A stretch of DNA of 24,580 bases from a virus, in the IMG/VR virus record IMGVR_UViG_3300030107_003694, positions 1 to 24,580 of that record. The stretch is one strand, 5' to 3'. A program made the position numbers and the translations under genes. Each line of letters starts with the position of its first letter. Position 1 is the first letter of the stretch. The notes beneath the pieces were generated by a model. That model did no database searches. It saw only the letters and a list, made by a program, of their open reading frames with translations, and was not told the DNA's origin. Shown piece by piece: positions 13,548 to 22,233 of this stretch.

Positions 13548-13619
13548 ATGACTTTGATAATGGGAGTAGTTGTTTTAAGTTTATTTACGTTTTATATGCT
13601 ATATAATATAGATAGATAG
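13548..13619 (+). CDS. Possible 23-residue membrane peptide
   Basis: An ORF of 23 codons (MTLIMGVVVLSLFTFYMLYN then IDR) exactly filling the gap between the gene at 13163 and the portal gene. Almost the whole peptide is a single membrane helix with a charged end. The ATG lies 1 nt after the upstream stop, and a weak GGGG run precedes it. Its length and position suit a small lysis-related or leader peptide, but such short ORFs arise by chance in AT-rich DNA. Confidence 0.4.
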   Translation: MTLIMGVVVLSLFTFYMLYNIDR

Positions 13620-13626
13620 GAGAATT

Positions 13627-15930
13627 ATGGCTAGGAAAAAAAGAGCTGATGAAGTAAGACAACTTTGGAATCTTTCAAATGGATACACTAGAAAGCAATG
13701 GGAGTTTATCAATCAAAAAGGTTATGAGTTCGCTCATGACGAACAGTTGACTAAACTAGAAAAGGATGCTCTTGAAGAACAAGGCATGCCTACTTTTACA
13801 ATTAACAGAATACTACCTGTAGTTGAAATGCTTAATTTTTATGCTACTGCAAATAGTCCTAGATGGCAAGCAGTTGGAGTAGAGGGTTCAGATACGGATG
13901 TAGCTTCTGTTATTTCAGACTTATCAGATTATGTTTGGGGTAATTCAAACGGACAAACTCTTTATAATAATGCAATTAATGACTGCGTTACAAAAGGATT
14001 AGGATATTTATTAGTCTCTGTTGATCCAAATGCCGATAACGGTATGGGTGAAGTTGTTATACAACAACCTGAGCCATTTGATATTTATGTAGACCCTAAA
14101 TCTAGGGATATGCTTTTTAAAGATGCGGCTTATATAATGATTAGAAAAGTTCTCCCTAAAAACCATTTAATGAAATTGTTTCCAGAAAGCAGAGCAAAAA
14201 TAAATAAAGCTAGTAGTGACGAACAAAGTCAAAGAGGTTATTCTGTTAGAAAAACGGGAGATGAAGAGCAAAAGTTATTTATGTACAATGATGGTAATGA
14301 ACAGATGGGATTTGCCTCAGATGCTAAAGGAAAAGAAGATACTTTAATTGAGTTTTTTGAAGTATACGAAAAAGTTAAAGTTTTATATGTAAATTTATTT
14401 TATAGAGTTCCACCTGATAAAGAGCAATTACAGCAGCTAGCCAAACAATGCGAAGTTATGGTGATGGAGCAACAAAAAGAAATGCAAGTTCAATTATTGG
14501 AACAGCAACAACAAATGGAAAAAGCTGTTCAAGAAGGAGCTATGCTTCCTGAAAGATTCCAATTAGAAATGGAAAAAGCTCAGCAAATGATGCAACAGCA
14601 ACTACAAGCATATCAACAAGAGTGTATGAGCAAACTACAAGCTGAAGCATCTAAAGTAGAGAATGTTATTATATCTGAAAAAGAATTTAAAATATTATCA
14701 CAACAGCCTACTATAGCAGAAAATATAATAGATAAGATTGATTTTTATACAACTAGGGTAAAGCAAACTTGCATAGCTGGAGATCAGTTATTGTATGAAA
14801 AAGTTTTACCTAATAGTGTAACTGAGTATCCTGTAATACCATTTCATTTTAAATGGACAGGTACTCCGTATCCTATCAGTGCTGTAGCTCCTTTAATAGG
14901 TAAACAGCAAGAAATTAATAAAGCTCATCAAATTATGGTTCATAATGCTTCTTTAGGTAGTAGCTTAAGATGGATGTATGAAGAAGGGAGTGTAGATACT
15001 GAAACTTGGGAAAAATATTCATCAAGTCCTGGAGCTCTCTTACCTATACGCCCTGGAGTCACTCCACCTACGCCTGTTCAACCAGCTCCTTTATCTAATG
15101 CATTCTTCCAAATAGTTCAAGAAGGTAAATCTGATATGGAATATTTAGCAGGTATTTACAGTTCTATGATGGGAGATTCTAGGGGTGCTAGTGAAACATA
15201 TAGAGGTATGCTAGCTTTAGATGAATACGGAACTAGAAGAATTAAACAATGGATGTCTACATGTATTGAGCCAGCTTTAAAGCAGTTAGGTCAGGTTGTA
15301 ATAAATTACTCTCAAGCGACTTATACAGCTCATAAAAGATTTAGAATTATACAACCTAGCGCAATACAAGAAGGTAGAGATCAGGAAATCAATATTCCTA
15401 TTTATAATGATATGGGTGAAGCTATTGGTAAGTCTATGGATATATCTGCTCATAAATTTGATATAAGAGTTATATCAGGCTCTACATTACCTATAAATAG
15501 ATGGGCTTATTTAGAAGAATTAAAACAATTAATGCAGCTAGGTGTTATTGATGATATAGCTGTACTAGCAGAAACAGATATTAAGAATAAATCAACAATC
15601 GCTAAGCGTAAGAGTGTATATGCTCAATTGCAAGGACAAGTCCAGCAATTAGCAGATACTTTAAAGGACAAGGAGGGTACTATTGAAACTCTTGAAAGAC
15701 AACTTGTTCAAGCAGGCATTAAGGGGAAAGTTATGCAAGCTGAAGTTGAGATTAATAAAAAGAAAGAGGAAGTTAAGTCTAAAATGGAGAAAAATGAATC
15801 AGAGCAAGAAGTTCAGATGAAAGATCAGGCTCAAACTTCCGCTAATAATGCTGTATTAATGCAGTCAAGAGCACAAGATTTATTACAGAATTATAGAAAA
15901 GACTTGGAAAGAGAAAAAAAGTCTGAGTAA
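13627..15930 (+). CDS. Portal protein, P22-like
   Basis: A 767-residue protein with AGGAGAA before the ATG. The N-terminal half (WEFINQKGYEFAHDEQLTK, then FTINRILPVVEMLNFYATAN) and the central segment (YPVIPFHFKWTGTPYPISAV, then APLIGKQQEINKAHQIMVHN) match the P22-like portal group that forms the dodecameric DNA channel at one capsid vertex. The length matches that group (about 725 residues in P22). Residues 264-345 are a Gln/Glu/Met-rich coiled-coil segment inserted into the domain, ending where normal portal sequence resumes. The last 130 residues are another coiled coil (QGQVQQLADTLKDKEG onwards), which could be the barrel extending into the capsid. The scaffold and capsid genes follow directly. 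Confidence 0.9.
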   Translation: MARKKRADEVRQLWNLSNGYTRKQWEFINQKGYEFAHDEQLTKLEKDALEEQGMPTFTINRILPVVEMLNFYATANSPRWQAVGVEGSDTDVASVISDLSDYVWGNSNGQTLYNNAINDCVTKGLGYLLVSVDPNADNGMGEVVIQQPEPFDIYVDPKSRDMLFKDAAYIMIRKVLPKNHLMKLFPESRAKINKASSDEQSQRGYSVRKTGDEEQKLFMYNDGNEQMGFASDAKGKEDTLIEFFEVYEKVKVLYVNLFYRVPPDKEQLQQLAKQCEVMVMEQQKEMQVQLLEQQQQMEKAVQEGAMLPERFQLEMEKAQQMMQQQLQAYQQECMSKLQAEASKVENVIISEKEFKILSQQPTIAENIIDKIDFYTTRVKQTCIAGDQLLYEKVLPNSVTEYPVIPFHFKWTGTPYPISAVAPLIGKQQEINKAHQIMVHNASLGSSLRWMYEEGSVDTETWEKYSSSPGALLPIRPGVTPPTPVQPAPLSNAFFQIVQEGKSDMEYLAGIYSSMMGDSRGASETYRGMLALDEYGTRRIKQWMSTCIEPALKQLGQVVINYSQATYTAHKRFRIIQPSAIQEGRDQEINIPIYNDMGEAIGKSMDISAHKFDIRVISGSTLPINRWAYLEELKQLMQLGVIDDIAVLAETDIKNKSTIAKRKSVYAQLQGQVQQLADTLKDKEGTIETLERQLVQAGIKGKVMQAEVEINKKKEEVKSKMEKNESEQEVQMKDQAQTSANNAVLMQSRAQDLLQNYRKDLEREKKSE

Positions 15931-15968
15931 TATACGCAATAAAATAACCGTAAAATAGGGAGGGATTT

Positions 15969-16871
15969 ATGGATCCTAAGAAAGAACAAGGCAACCCTGT
16001 AGGCATGGGAGATTCTCAAACATTTGAGGATATTGAAAGTGCAAAAGCAGGCTCCAAAGCATTCTTTGAAGGACTTGAAAATCAGGTCAACGGTGGAATA
16101 CAAGATGCTGAGGTAACCCAAAGTCAACAAAGCGACCCCATGCAGGTAACTCGCAATACACAAGACTCTGGCTCCGAGAATGTAGCAGAACAGTCTAATA
16201 ACGGCACAGACTGGCAAAAACGATATACTGATAGCAGTAGAGAGGCCGTTAAATGGAGAGATAAGTTTAAACAAGTTGAAAAGTTTACACCTATCCTTCA
16301 AGCTATGAAAAATGATAGCGGACTAGTAGATCATGTTAGAGACTACTTAACAGGCGGTGGAAAGCCTGCTAAATCGGTTCAAGAGAAATTAGGTCTTGAT
16401 GAAGATTTTATATTTGATGCTAACGAAGCTATGCAAGATCCAGAATCTGATAGTGCTAAAGTTATGAACGCTCATGTAGATGGCTTAGTCAACAGAAGAG
16501 TTGGCGAAGTTGTCCAAACAGAGCAAAAAAGAGCTATAGCTCTACAGCAAGTTCGTAAAAAAGTAGAACAGGAAAAGGATTTTAAAGCAAGGACAGGGAT
16601 GTCTGATGAAGACTATGCAGCCTTTAAAGAAAAAGCTAAAGGGCATATTATGACATTAGATGATGTTCATTATCTTTTAAATAGAGATAAAGCAGCTCAA
16701 AATGTAGCAACAAATACTAAGCAGGAAATGATGAACCAAATGAAGAGTGTCAGAAACATGCCTACGTCTGCGAGTGGAGCAAACAGTCAAGGAGGTCAAG
16801 TATCAGAGGAAAGATCTGTATTTGATAATATCCTTGGGTTTGACGATAGTGTAGATAACCTGTTTGGGTAG
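15969..16871 (+). CDS. Scaffolding-like protein
   Basis: A 300-residue protein lying between portal and capsid, the normal place of the scaffold. GGGAGGG precedes its ATG. It is highly charged and polar with few aromatic residues: a disordered Gln/Ser/Asn-rich N-terminus (residues 1-80), a helical middle with DWQKRYTDSSREAVKWRDKF, and a C-terminal stretch ending FDNILGFDDSVDNLFG, whose acidic/hydrophobic pattern could contact the coat. This composition is typical of scaffolds, which direct coat assembly and leave the prohead, but no family motif is decisive. Confidence 0.75.
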   Translation: MDPKKEQGNPVGMGDSQTFEDIESAKAGSKAFFEGLENQVNGGIQDAEVTQSQQSDPMQVTRNTQDSGSENVAEQSNNGTDWQKRYTDSSREAVKWRDKFKQVEKFTPILQAMKNDSGLVDHVRDYLTGGGKPAKSVQEKLGLDEDFIFDANEAMQDPESDSAKVMNAHVDGLVNRRVGEVVQTEQKRAIALQQVRKKVEQEKDFKARTGMSDEDYAAFKEKAKGHIMTLDDVHYLLNRDKAAQNVATNTKQEMMNQMKSVRNMPTSASGANSQGGQVSEERSVFDNILGFDDSVDNLFG

Positions 16872-16901
16872 GCTTATATAGTTTTATATTTGTCTATCTA
16901 G

Positions 16902-16915
16902 ACTTTAATTAAAGT
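16902..16915. repeat. 14-bp perfect palindrome upstream of the capsid gene
   Basis: ACTTTAATTAAAGT lies 16 nt before the ATG of the major capsid gene and just 5' of its AAGGAG. It could be a regulator site or an RNA hairpin affecting capsid translation. In AT-rich DNA such palindromes can also arise by chance. Confidence 0.3.
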
Positions 16916-16931
16916 ATAAGGAGATAGACTA

Positions 16932-18488
16932 ATGTCTGATATTCTAAATGTAACTGGGAGTAATTATACTTCTGGTTCAATAGAAAGAGGCGAATCTTCG
17001 GTACAGTTAAATACGGGTGCGTTACGCAGAAAGTATAATTTCGGCGATTATGTATCTGAGTTAGCTTTATCTCAAGATCCGTTCTTCAGGTTTGTTAGCA
17101 TGGTTGCTAAAAAACCTACAGATGATCCTTCTTTCAAATTTTCTGAAAAAAGATCGTCTTATACTAAAAGATATGCATATATGAGTGATGTAAGCTCATC
17201 TGCTTCTGCTACACCTAGTGGAACAGCGCCTGATGCTGGTGATTTAAATCCAGCTGCAGGAGATATATATACTTTTAGTTTCTTTACTGATTATAATGCA
17301 AATGGTAATCATAGTAATATATATGGCCAAACAATAAGCTACGGTGAGGGTGTTAATGGAACTCAGCCTAAGTTTTTTGTTCCTGGTCAATTAATCAAAG
17401 TGCCTCACGCTGCAAGCGGCGGTACAACTGGCTCACAAGCTGGTACAGTAACTGGATACACTCTATGGAAAGTTAATTCTGTAGATATGAATATATATCC
17501 AGAGGCTGCTACAGCTAATAGTGCAGTTGTAAACAAAGCTGTTGTAAATGCTACTTGTGTAAAAGCTTCTGGTGGTAATGTTAGATTTACTAACTCTACT
17601 ACTACTGATGCTGCTACAGGTGGTGTAAGCGGTGGTTTAGGACACGATGCCTCAATAACATCTGTAACAAACTCTACTGAATTTATGGAGTCTTTCAAAT
17701 GTTATGTAGTAGGTACTGCTCACGCTGCTGGTTCTGGTTACCCAGAAACATGGCAAGATCAGCCTTACAGCACTGCTCACGGACAAACTCAAATCTGGAA
17801 AACATCAGCAGTGATGAACAATACAGATAGAGCTACTGTTCTTAAGTATGAAGGCGATGAGTGGGCAAGGATATGGAAAGAAAAGCTAATTGAGCACAAA
17901 TGGGATATTGAGAATTCTCTACTATTTGGCAGACAAAGCGGTACTTATGGTACTACTCAAGGAGCAGTTGACTATATTTCTCAATATGGTAACTCTTTCA
18001 CATTACCTCACGACACTAAAACACAAGATGATTTCTTGGAAGATCTATCAGCAATGCTAGATCCTAGATATAATAATGCTGGTTCAACTGTATTTTTCTG
18101 TGATACAACAACATACAATTGGCTACATAAATTATCTGGATACTTTGCTAACAATATTGAAATTTCGCCTAATTATAGAGCAGATTTTTCAATATCAGGT
18201 AAGAAAAAAGTGTTTGGTATTGATATTACAACTATTTCAACTGTATATGGTGATATGAATGTTGCAAGAAATGTTCACTTAGATAGCACAAATGTTAAAA
18301 TGTTAGGTATTAACATGAAATATTGTGCATATCGTCCATTAGTTGGTAATGGTATTAACAGAGACACAGGTGTCTACGTGGGAGTTCAAACTTTAGAGAA
18401 CTCTGGGGTCGATCGTAGAGTAGACCAAATCCTTACTGAAGCTGGTATGGAATGGTGCTGTCCTGAAACACACGCCCTTTGGGTATAA
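16932..18488 (+). CDS. Major capsid protein
   Basis: A 518-residue protein with AAGGAG upstream of the ATG. The start (SSVQLNTGALRRKYNFGDYV, then SELALSQDPFFRFVSMVAKKPTDDP) and the C-terminal half (WDIENSLLFGR, AMLDPRYNNAGSTVFFCDTT, then IDITTISTVYGDMNV and ENSGVDRRVDQ) are those of an HK97-fold phage coat group. Between about residues 85 and 285 is a Ser/Thr/Ala/Gly-rich segment that probably forms surface insertion loops. Position after the scaffold and before small capsid-proximal genes supports the call. Codon use in the last 40 codons shifts toward GTC/CGT. Confidence 0.9.
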   Translation: MSDILNVTGSNYTSGSIERGESSVQLNTGALRRKYNFGDYVSELALSQDPFFRFVSMVAKKPTDDPSFKFSEKRSSYTKRYAYMSDVSSSASATPSGTAPDAGDLNPAAGDIYTFSFFTDYNANGNHSNIYGQTISYGEGVNGTQPKFFVPGQLIKVPHAASGGTTGSQAGTVTGYTLWKVNSVDMNIYPEAATANSAVVNKAVVNATCVKASGGNVRFTNSTTTDAATGGVSGGLGHDASITSVTNSTEFMESFKCYVVGTAHAAGSGYPETWQDQPYSTAHGQTQIWKTSAVMNNTDRATVLKYEGDEWARIWKEKLIEHKWDIENSLLFGRQSGTYGTTQGAVDYISQYGNSFTLPHDTKTQDDFLEDLSAMLDPRYNNAGSTVFFCDTTTYNWLHKLSGYFANNIEISPNYRADFSISGKKKVFGIDITTISTVYGDMNVARNVHLDSTNVKMLGINMKYCAYRPLVGNGINRDTGVYVGVQTLENSGVDRRVDQILTEAGMEWCCPETHALWV

Positions 18489-18499
18489 GGAGTTAGATT

Positions 18500-18949
18500 A
18501 TGGCAAATCCATTATATGGGTCAAATAAACTTGACTCACTTATAGATAAAGTGGTTGACAGTCAAGCGGCATATGCGATGACAGCAACTGATAGTGGTGA
18601 CGGAGTTTCTACTGCAGAGGTTAAAGAAGGTTTAATAGAGCTTCGAGTTAACGACCTTGGTAGCAGTGAAAATGTTACATTTACTGTACCTTTTGATTTT
18701 GAAATTCAAGATGTATGGTTAATAGTTCCTAATGGAGAAAATGTTACTAGTAAAACATATACTCTTCAAAATGGAGCAACGGCTATTACAAGTGCAATTT
18801 CAGGAGCAACTGATAAGGCACGAGTTGTCCCGTCTACTATAGACACAGATCAATGCATCTTCAGAGTTGGAGAAGACGACATAAAAGTTGTTTCTTCTGC
18901 TCATGCGGATGGTAACTGTCGTATTTATATTAAATACGCAATACTGTAA
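18500..18949 (+). CDS. Small virion protein next to capsid (decoration or cement candidate)
   Basis: A 149-residue protein with AAGGAG 7 nt before its ATG. After a short helical start it is beta-rich (ENVTFTVPFDFEIQDVWLIV, then QCIFRVGEDDIKVVSSAHAD, then CRIYIKYAIL), with strands suited to a jelly-roll or beta-barrel. No catalytic motif is present. The position immediately after the capsid gene makes a capsid decoration or stabilising role the best guess. Confidence 0.7.
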   Translation: MANPLYGSNKLDSLIDKVVDSQAAYAMTATDSGDGVSTAEVKEGLIELRVNDLGSSENVTFTVPFDFEIQDVWLIVPNGENVTSKTYTLQNGATAITSAISGATDKARVVPSTIDTDQCIFRVGEDDIKVVSSAHADGNCRIYIKYAIL

Positions 18950-18962
18950 AGGAGGCTAGACT

Positions 18963-19490
18963 ATGCCAACAGGCGATAAAGCGAAATACTGGCTGGCTGG
19001 TAATCCTGATGCTCAGATAAGTGATTCTGAAGTAACTGAGTTAGGAACTATATCGGAAACTGATTTCGGTGTTCTTAGTGATCTTACTGCTAGTGCAGCT
19101 GAACTTAACCTTAACGATGATATGGTAGCATCTGTAACATTTGTTGTAGGTAGTGAAGCTGGTGAAGCGATAACAGTTTCTTGCCAATTCAGGGATGCGG
19201 CAGGTGCTGATATGACTTCAGCTAGATGCTTAAGAGCTTACTTATCAGCAGATTCAGCAGGTCAAACTGCTGCTAGTTCTGCTGATTTAACTATAACTTC
19301 TGGTACTGATGGTTTAACACAAGTATCTGTTGATGCTAATACTATCAACATGTTATGGTTAACAAGTGAAGCTGATGGCGATGTAGATGTGGTAATCACA
19401 GATGGAGGTGGCGGATCACTTACTAACTATTTAAATGTAGTAACACCCGATGGTAAAATACATACCAGCGGTGCAATTACATTTAGTTAG
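18963..19490 (+). CDS. Virion surface or fibre-like protein
   Basis: A 175-residue protein with GGAGG 8 nt before the ATG. Its N-terminal part contains the motif SDLTASAAELNLNDD (about 38-52), similar to the T-A-S-x-A-E-L-N-x-L-D stretch seen in many phage head-fibre and tail-fibre proteins. The remainder is a low-complexity Ala/Ser/Thr/Gly/Asp beta domain ending in TPDGKIHTSGAITFS, with a Gly-rich turn (GGGGS). A trimeric head fibre or decoration is plausible, with assignment from motif and position. Confidence 0.65.
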   Translation: MPTGDKAKYWLAGNPDAQISDSEVTELGTISETDFGVLSDLTASAAELNLNDDMVASVTFVVGSEAGEAITVSCQFRDAAGADMTSARCLRAYLSADSAGQTAASSADLTITSGTDGLTQVSVDANTINMLWLTSEADGDVDVVITDGGGGSLTNYLNVVTPDGKIHTSGAITFS

Positions 19491-19514
19491 TAAGCTAGCT
19501 AAATAAAAATAAAT

Positions 19515-19557
19515 CCTGCCCTCCTACTGAAGATGGGTTCTTCTCTAGGGGGGTAGG
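19515..19557 (+). promoter_or_regulatory. Strong intergenic hairpin after the capsid cluster
   Basis: A 12-bp stem (CCTGCCCTCCTA 19515-19526 with TAGGGGGGTAGG 19546-19557) contains two G-U pairs that exist only in the plus-strand RNA. An inner 4-bp stem (GAAG 19529-19532 with CTTC 19540-19543) carries a 7-nt loop. No U-tract follows (TAATTAAGGAG instead), so it may be an RNA-processing or mRNA-stability element rather than a classic terminator. It separates the highly expressed capsid cluster from the connector genes. Confidence 0.6.
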
Positions 19558-19572
19558 TAATTAAGGAGATAA

Positions 19573-20472
19573 ATGACTTTTGCAAATCAAGTAAATGCTT
19601 TAACAGGCTTAACAATAAATAGTGGCAATGCCCCTAGTAATACTGAATTGACTCAATTCCTTCATGATGGAGTTTATGATGTTACTAGTAGATGCGTAGC
19701 TTTAAAGCCTGAGGATTCTTACTTATTTCAAACAGTGACATCTTCGGATACTACCGCTAATAATAGTTTAGCTATAAAAGGTAGAATACTTAGGATTATG
19801 AGAGAAACTGGGACTGATGGAGACTATAGAAAATGCACACAAATAAGCCCAGCTCTCGAAAGCAGAGTTACTGATGCAGATAGTATACATTTTGCATCTA
19901 AGTATAACCCTGTATATATGTTAGCAGATAACGGTAAAATATCAGTTTTTCCTGCGCCTGGAAGTTCTAATGACGGCTTTAAAGTTTATTATATAAACAA
20001 TGATCCAAAAAGAGATTCTGATGCAGCTACATTGGCTTACGACTCTGAAGATATAAGAAATTTCCCTAAGGATAAATATTACTTAGTGTCAATATATGCT
20101 AGCATTCAATCTCTATTGCACTATTTATCTTCAATGAAAGATCCGTCTGTTGGCGGCGTTGATGAAGAACTGACATCTGCTATAACTGCAGGAGCTATAG
20201 CAAATGCAAGTGACCAGTTAGATGTATCTGATTGGTGGGATGTAGCGGCAGATTTAATAGAAACAGAAGAAGACCCAGAGTTAGGTCAAGTGCAAATACA
20301 AAAAATTGCAGCTTATATACAGGCCTGGCAACAACAATTACAAGGAAATATGGCTGAATATCAATGGATGCAGTCTAGAATGGAAATTTTAAAAGTACAA
20401 TACGATGCAGCTTTTGCTTTAATGGGCGGACAGCAAAAAGCTCCAAAACAACAACAGAAAGGTAGGAGATAA
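19573..20472 (+). CDS. Probable head-tail connector or tail structural protein
   Basis: A 299-residue protein with AAGGAG before its ATG. It starts with an adaptor-like helical segment (NTELTQFLHDGVYDVTSRC), continues with a beta-rich centre (YNPVYMLADNGKISVFPAPG) and ends with a long Gln-rich helix (IAAYIQAWQQQLQGNMAEYQ) and a basic KQQQKGRR tail. No catalytic motif is present. The order capsid, decoration, then this gene fits a protein that joins the portal to the tail, but I do not recognise a named family. Its stop overlaps the next gene's start. Confidence 0.65.
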   Translation: MTFANQVNALTGLTINSGNAPSNTELTQFLHDGVYDVTSRCVALKPEDSYLFQTVTSSDTTANNSLAIKGRILRIMRETGTDGDYRKCTQISPALESRVTDADSIHFASKYNPVYMLADNGKISVFPAPGSSNDGFKVYYINNDPKRDSDAATLAYDSEDIRNFPKDKYYLVSIYASIQSLLHYLSSMKDPSVGGVDEELTSAITAGAIANASDQLDVSDWWDVAADLIETEEDPELGQVQIQKIAAYIQAWQQQLQGNMAEYQWMQSRMEILKVQYDAAFALMGGQQKAPKQQQKGRR

Positions 20473-20753
20473 TGACTGTACAAGAAATTATGGATAGAGT
20501 TGGTATGGATAAAACAGGTTTTGCTATAGCCTATATAAAAGACGGATTAGAAGAAATGGCTTTATTGTCAGAAAGCCATACAAAAACTGTAAGGATGGAT
20601 ATAAATAAAAACCAAAGATTCTACTCTCTACCTAAAGAAGCTGTTAGGATTTTAGACATAAGGTGCAAGCATCATAAAAATGAAGACGGACTTTATAAAT
20701 CTGTACCAAGATCTGTCTATGAACCTGGCACGGAGGATTCAGATGGCATCTAA
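20472..20753 (+). CDS. Small connector-like protein
   Basis: A 93-residue protein with GGAG before an ATG that overlaps the upstream stop (TAATG). The sequence MTVQEIMDRVGMDKTGFAIA then YIKDGLEEMALLSESHTKTV and QRFYSLPKEAVRILDIRCKH follows a helix-strand layout that often belongs to a head-tail adaptor. No catalytic residues are seen. It overlaps the next gene's start by 11 nt; its last codons hold the GGAGG that serves that gene, so the two products are likely made together. Confidence 0.65.
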   Translation: MTVQEIMDRVGMDKTGFAIAYIKDGLEEMALLSESHTKTVRMDINKNQRFYSLPKEAVRILDIRCKHHKNEDGLYKSVPRSVYEPGTEDSDGI

Positions 20754-21846
20754 AGATTACTCTTATTATAATAAAGGAAATAAGATTGCTATAGTCGAAA
20801 AAGAAGCTGCTCAAGGAAGCGGCTTTTTAGCTGTAGCTCATTGCACTATAAGCGGATATAGCACTAAAGCTACATGTGAAGCTGCAGGAGGCCAATGGAT
20901 ACCTTCAAGTTCTGGTAATTTAGATACCTATGGAACATATAAAAGTCCTATAGAAAGTGTAGATCAAGGATTGGAAATAGAGTATTCATATGCTCCTGTT
21001 TACAATGATGATTCTCAGGGAGAGATAGATACTGATACATTTAATAGATTTATATCCTGGGGTTCTCATGAAGGTAACTTAACTTTATTTGCTTCAGGAG
21101 CTACTGTAGGGTCAGCTGGAGTAGATATTTCTAGTAATTTTTCAGCTGGAGATAATATACTTATTAAAGGCTCAGGGAGATGGTCAGGCTTTCATAAAGT
21201 AAAAAGTGCCGAATCTCCAAGTGGAGCAACTGATGGAGGTAAATTAATTTTAGAAACTAAATATCACTCTCCTTCGATAAAAGATGTTATAGTTCATTTT
21301 ACTGCTAGATCAGGAAGTACTAATGGCTACTTTGAAGGAACTGTTGCTGCTCAAAAAAATGATATAGAAGAATTTATGAAGAAAACAACCCATCTTGATA
21401 ATAAATATATTTGGATAGAAAGTGCTGCAGATAATAGTAATAATGGACTATTTACAGCAAGTCATACAGATACAGCAGGAAGAATTGAAATTTTAAAAAA
21501 ATGGTACTTAGATAACGATACAGCTAGTTCTACAGAAGATACAGATGCTTTAGCAGCTGAATCTGGTGATACTGTATTTATATATGGTGTTACACAAGAA
21601 GATATAACTGTTTATAAAAATATTGAATTAATGGTAGATGAGTCTTTTGATATAAATATAACTAGAACTCAAGCCAATTCTTTGATACAATATATGAAAG
21701 GCAGATTAGCTGAAGACGCAGGCGATCTAGAAAGGATGCAATTTTATATGAGAGAGTTTAAAAGAGGTATAGAAAAAGCATCAAGTGCTTTTAAAAGAGG
21801 AATGTATGTAGCTCAAGGATTTTGGGGGATGAGAAATGCCAAGTAA
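20743..21846 (+). CDS. Probable tail structural protein with Cys motif
   Basis: A 367-residue protein. The ATG at 20743, 6 nt after GGAGG, is preferred to the upstream reading at 20680, which has no ribosome site. Residues 34-53 hold H-C-T-I-S-G-Y-S-T-K-A-T-C-E-A-A-G-G-Q-W, a C-x10-C-x-x-A-G-G-x-W unit that I recall as a short cassette recurring in unrelated phage structural proteins. The rest is beta-rich (residues 60-280), with a helical C-terminus (QANSLIQYMKGRLAEDAGDL) that may anchor it to a ring. Its stop lies inside the next gene's start. Confidence 0.65.
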   Translation: MASKDYSYYNKGNKIAIVEKEAAQGSGFLAVAHCTISGYSTKATCEAAGGQWIPSSSGNLDTYGTYKSPIESVDQGLEIEYSYAPVYNDDSQGEIDTDTFNRFISWGSHEGNLTLFASGATVGSAGVDISSNFSAGDNILIKGSGRWSGFHKVKSAESPSGATDGGKLILETKYHSPSIKDVIVHFTARSGSTNGYFEGTVAAQKNDIEEFMKKTTHLDNKYIWIESAADNSNNGLFTASHTDTAGRIEILKKWYLDNDTASSTEDTDALAAESGDTVFIYGVTQEDITVYKNIELMVDESFDINITRTQANSLIQYMKGRLAEDAGDLERMQFYMREFKRGIEKASSAFKRGMYVAQGFWGMRNAK

Positions 21847-22222
21847 AGGATTAAGACAATATCATCCACAGGAAGTAAGTAATTTAAACTTTAATGGATT
21901 AGGCTTCGATATAGTTGTACGAAATCATGCCTTGCTAGCGAATTATACTGAGTATAGTCCGCCTGAAGGCTATATTTTTGTTGGAATACAGTCTATAAAT
22001 GGAGTAGGTAAAATACAGGCTAGAAAAGTTTTGGAAAGTCCAAGAATTGCAGGGGATCATCTATCTCTAACAGGCTCATATGACAAAACTCCTTCAAATA
22101 GTAATGACATGATATTAATGATATCTGCCGATACTATTTATGGAAGATTTGATAGGGCTATAATATGGAAAGATGAAGTAGGTACGAACAATGCACAATT
22201 TAAATTTATATTAGGTAAATAA
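21836..22222 (+). CDS. Small beta-rich virion protein, paralogue of 22234
   Basis: A 128-residue protein. GGGGGA lies 6-7 nt before the ATG, and the start overlaps the upstream gene. The N-terminus KGLRQYHPQEVSNLNFNGLG, then FDI, aligns with the next gene's KGIRNYSADEISNIAIGQSG and FDV. Later SLTGSYDKTPSN and ISADTIYGRFDRAI align with SKTGSYNTGQKL and IENGDIVYGVFDKI. It is a beta-sandwich-like sequence with no catalytic motif. Tandem paralogues of this kind may assemble as a hetero-oligomer on the virion. Confidence 0.7.
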   Translation: MPSKGLRQYHPQEVSNLNFNGLGFDIVVRNHALLANYTEYSPPEGYIFVGIQSINGVGKIQARKVLESPRIAGDHLSLTGSYDKTPSNSNDMILMISADTIYGRFDRAIIWKDEVGTNNAQFKFILGK

Positions 22223-22233
22223 AAGAGGTAATT

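Noticed and set aside
15891-16301. 136-residue minus-strand ORF across the portal/scaffold boundary
   Set aside because: Crosses two real genes in antisense, Leu/Phe/Cys-rich shadow composition, no ribosome site.
17405-17698. 97-residue minus-strand ORF inside the capsid gene
   Set aside because: Antisense of the Thr/Ala-rich capsid insertion; composition reflects the complementary codons only.
20680-20742. Longer N-terminus for the gene at 20743
   Set aside because: No ribosome site before 20680, whereas GGAGG lies 6 nt before the internal ATG at 20743.
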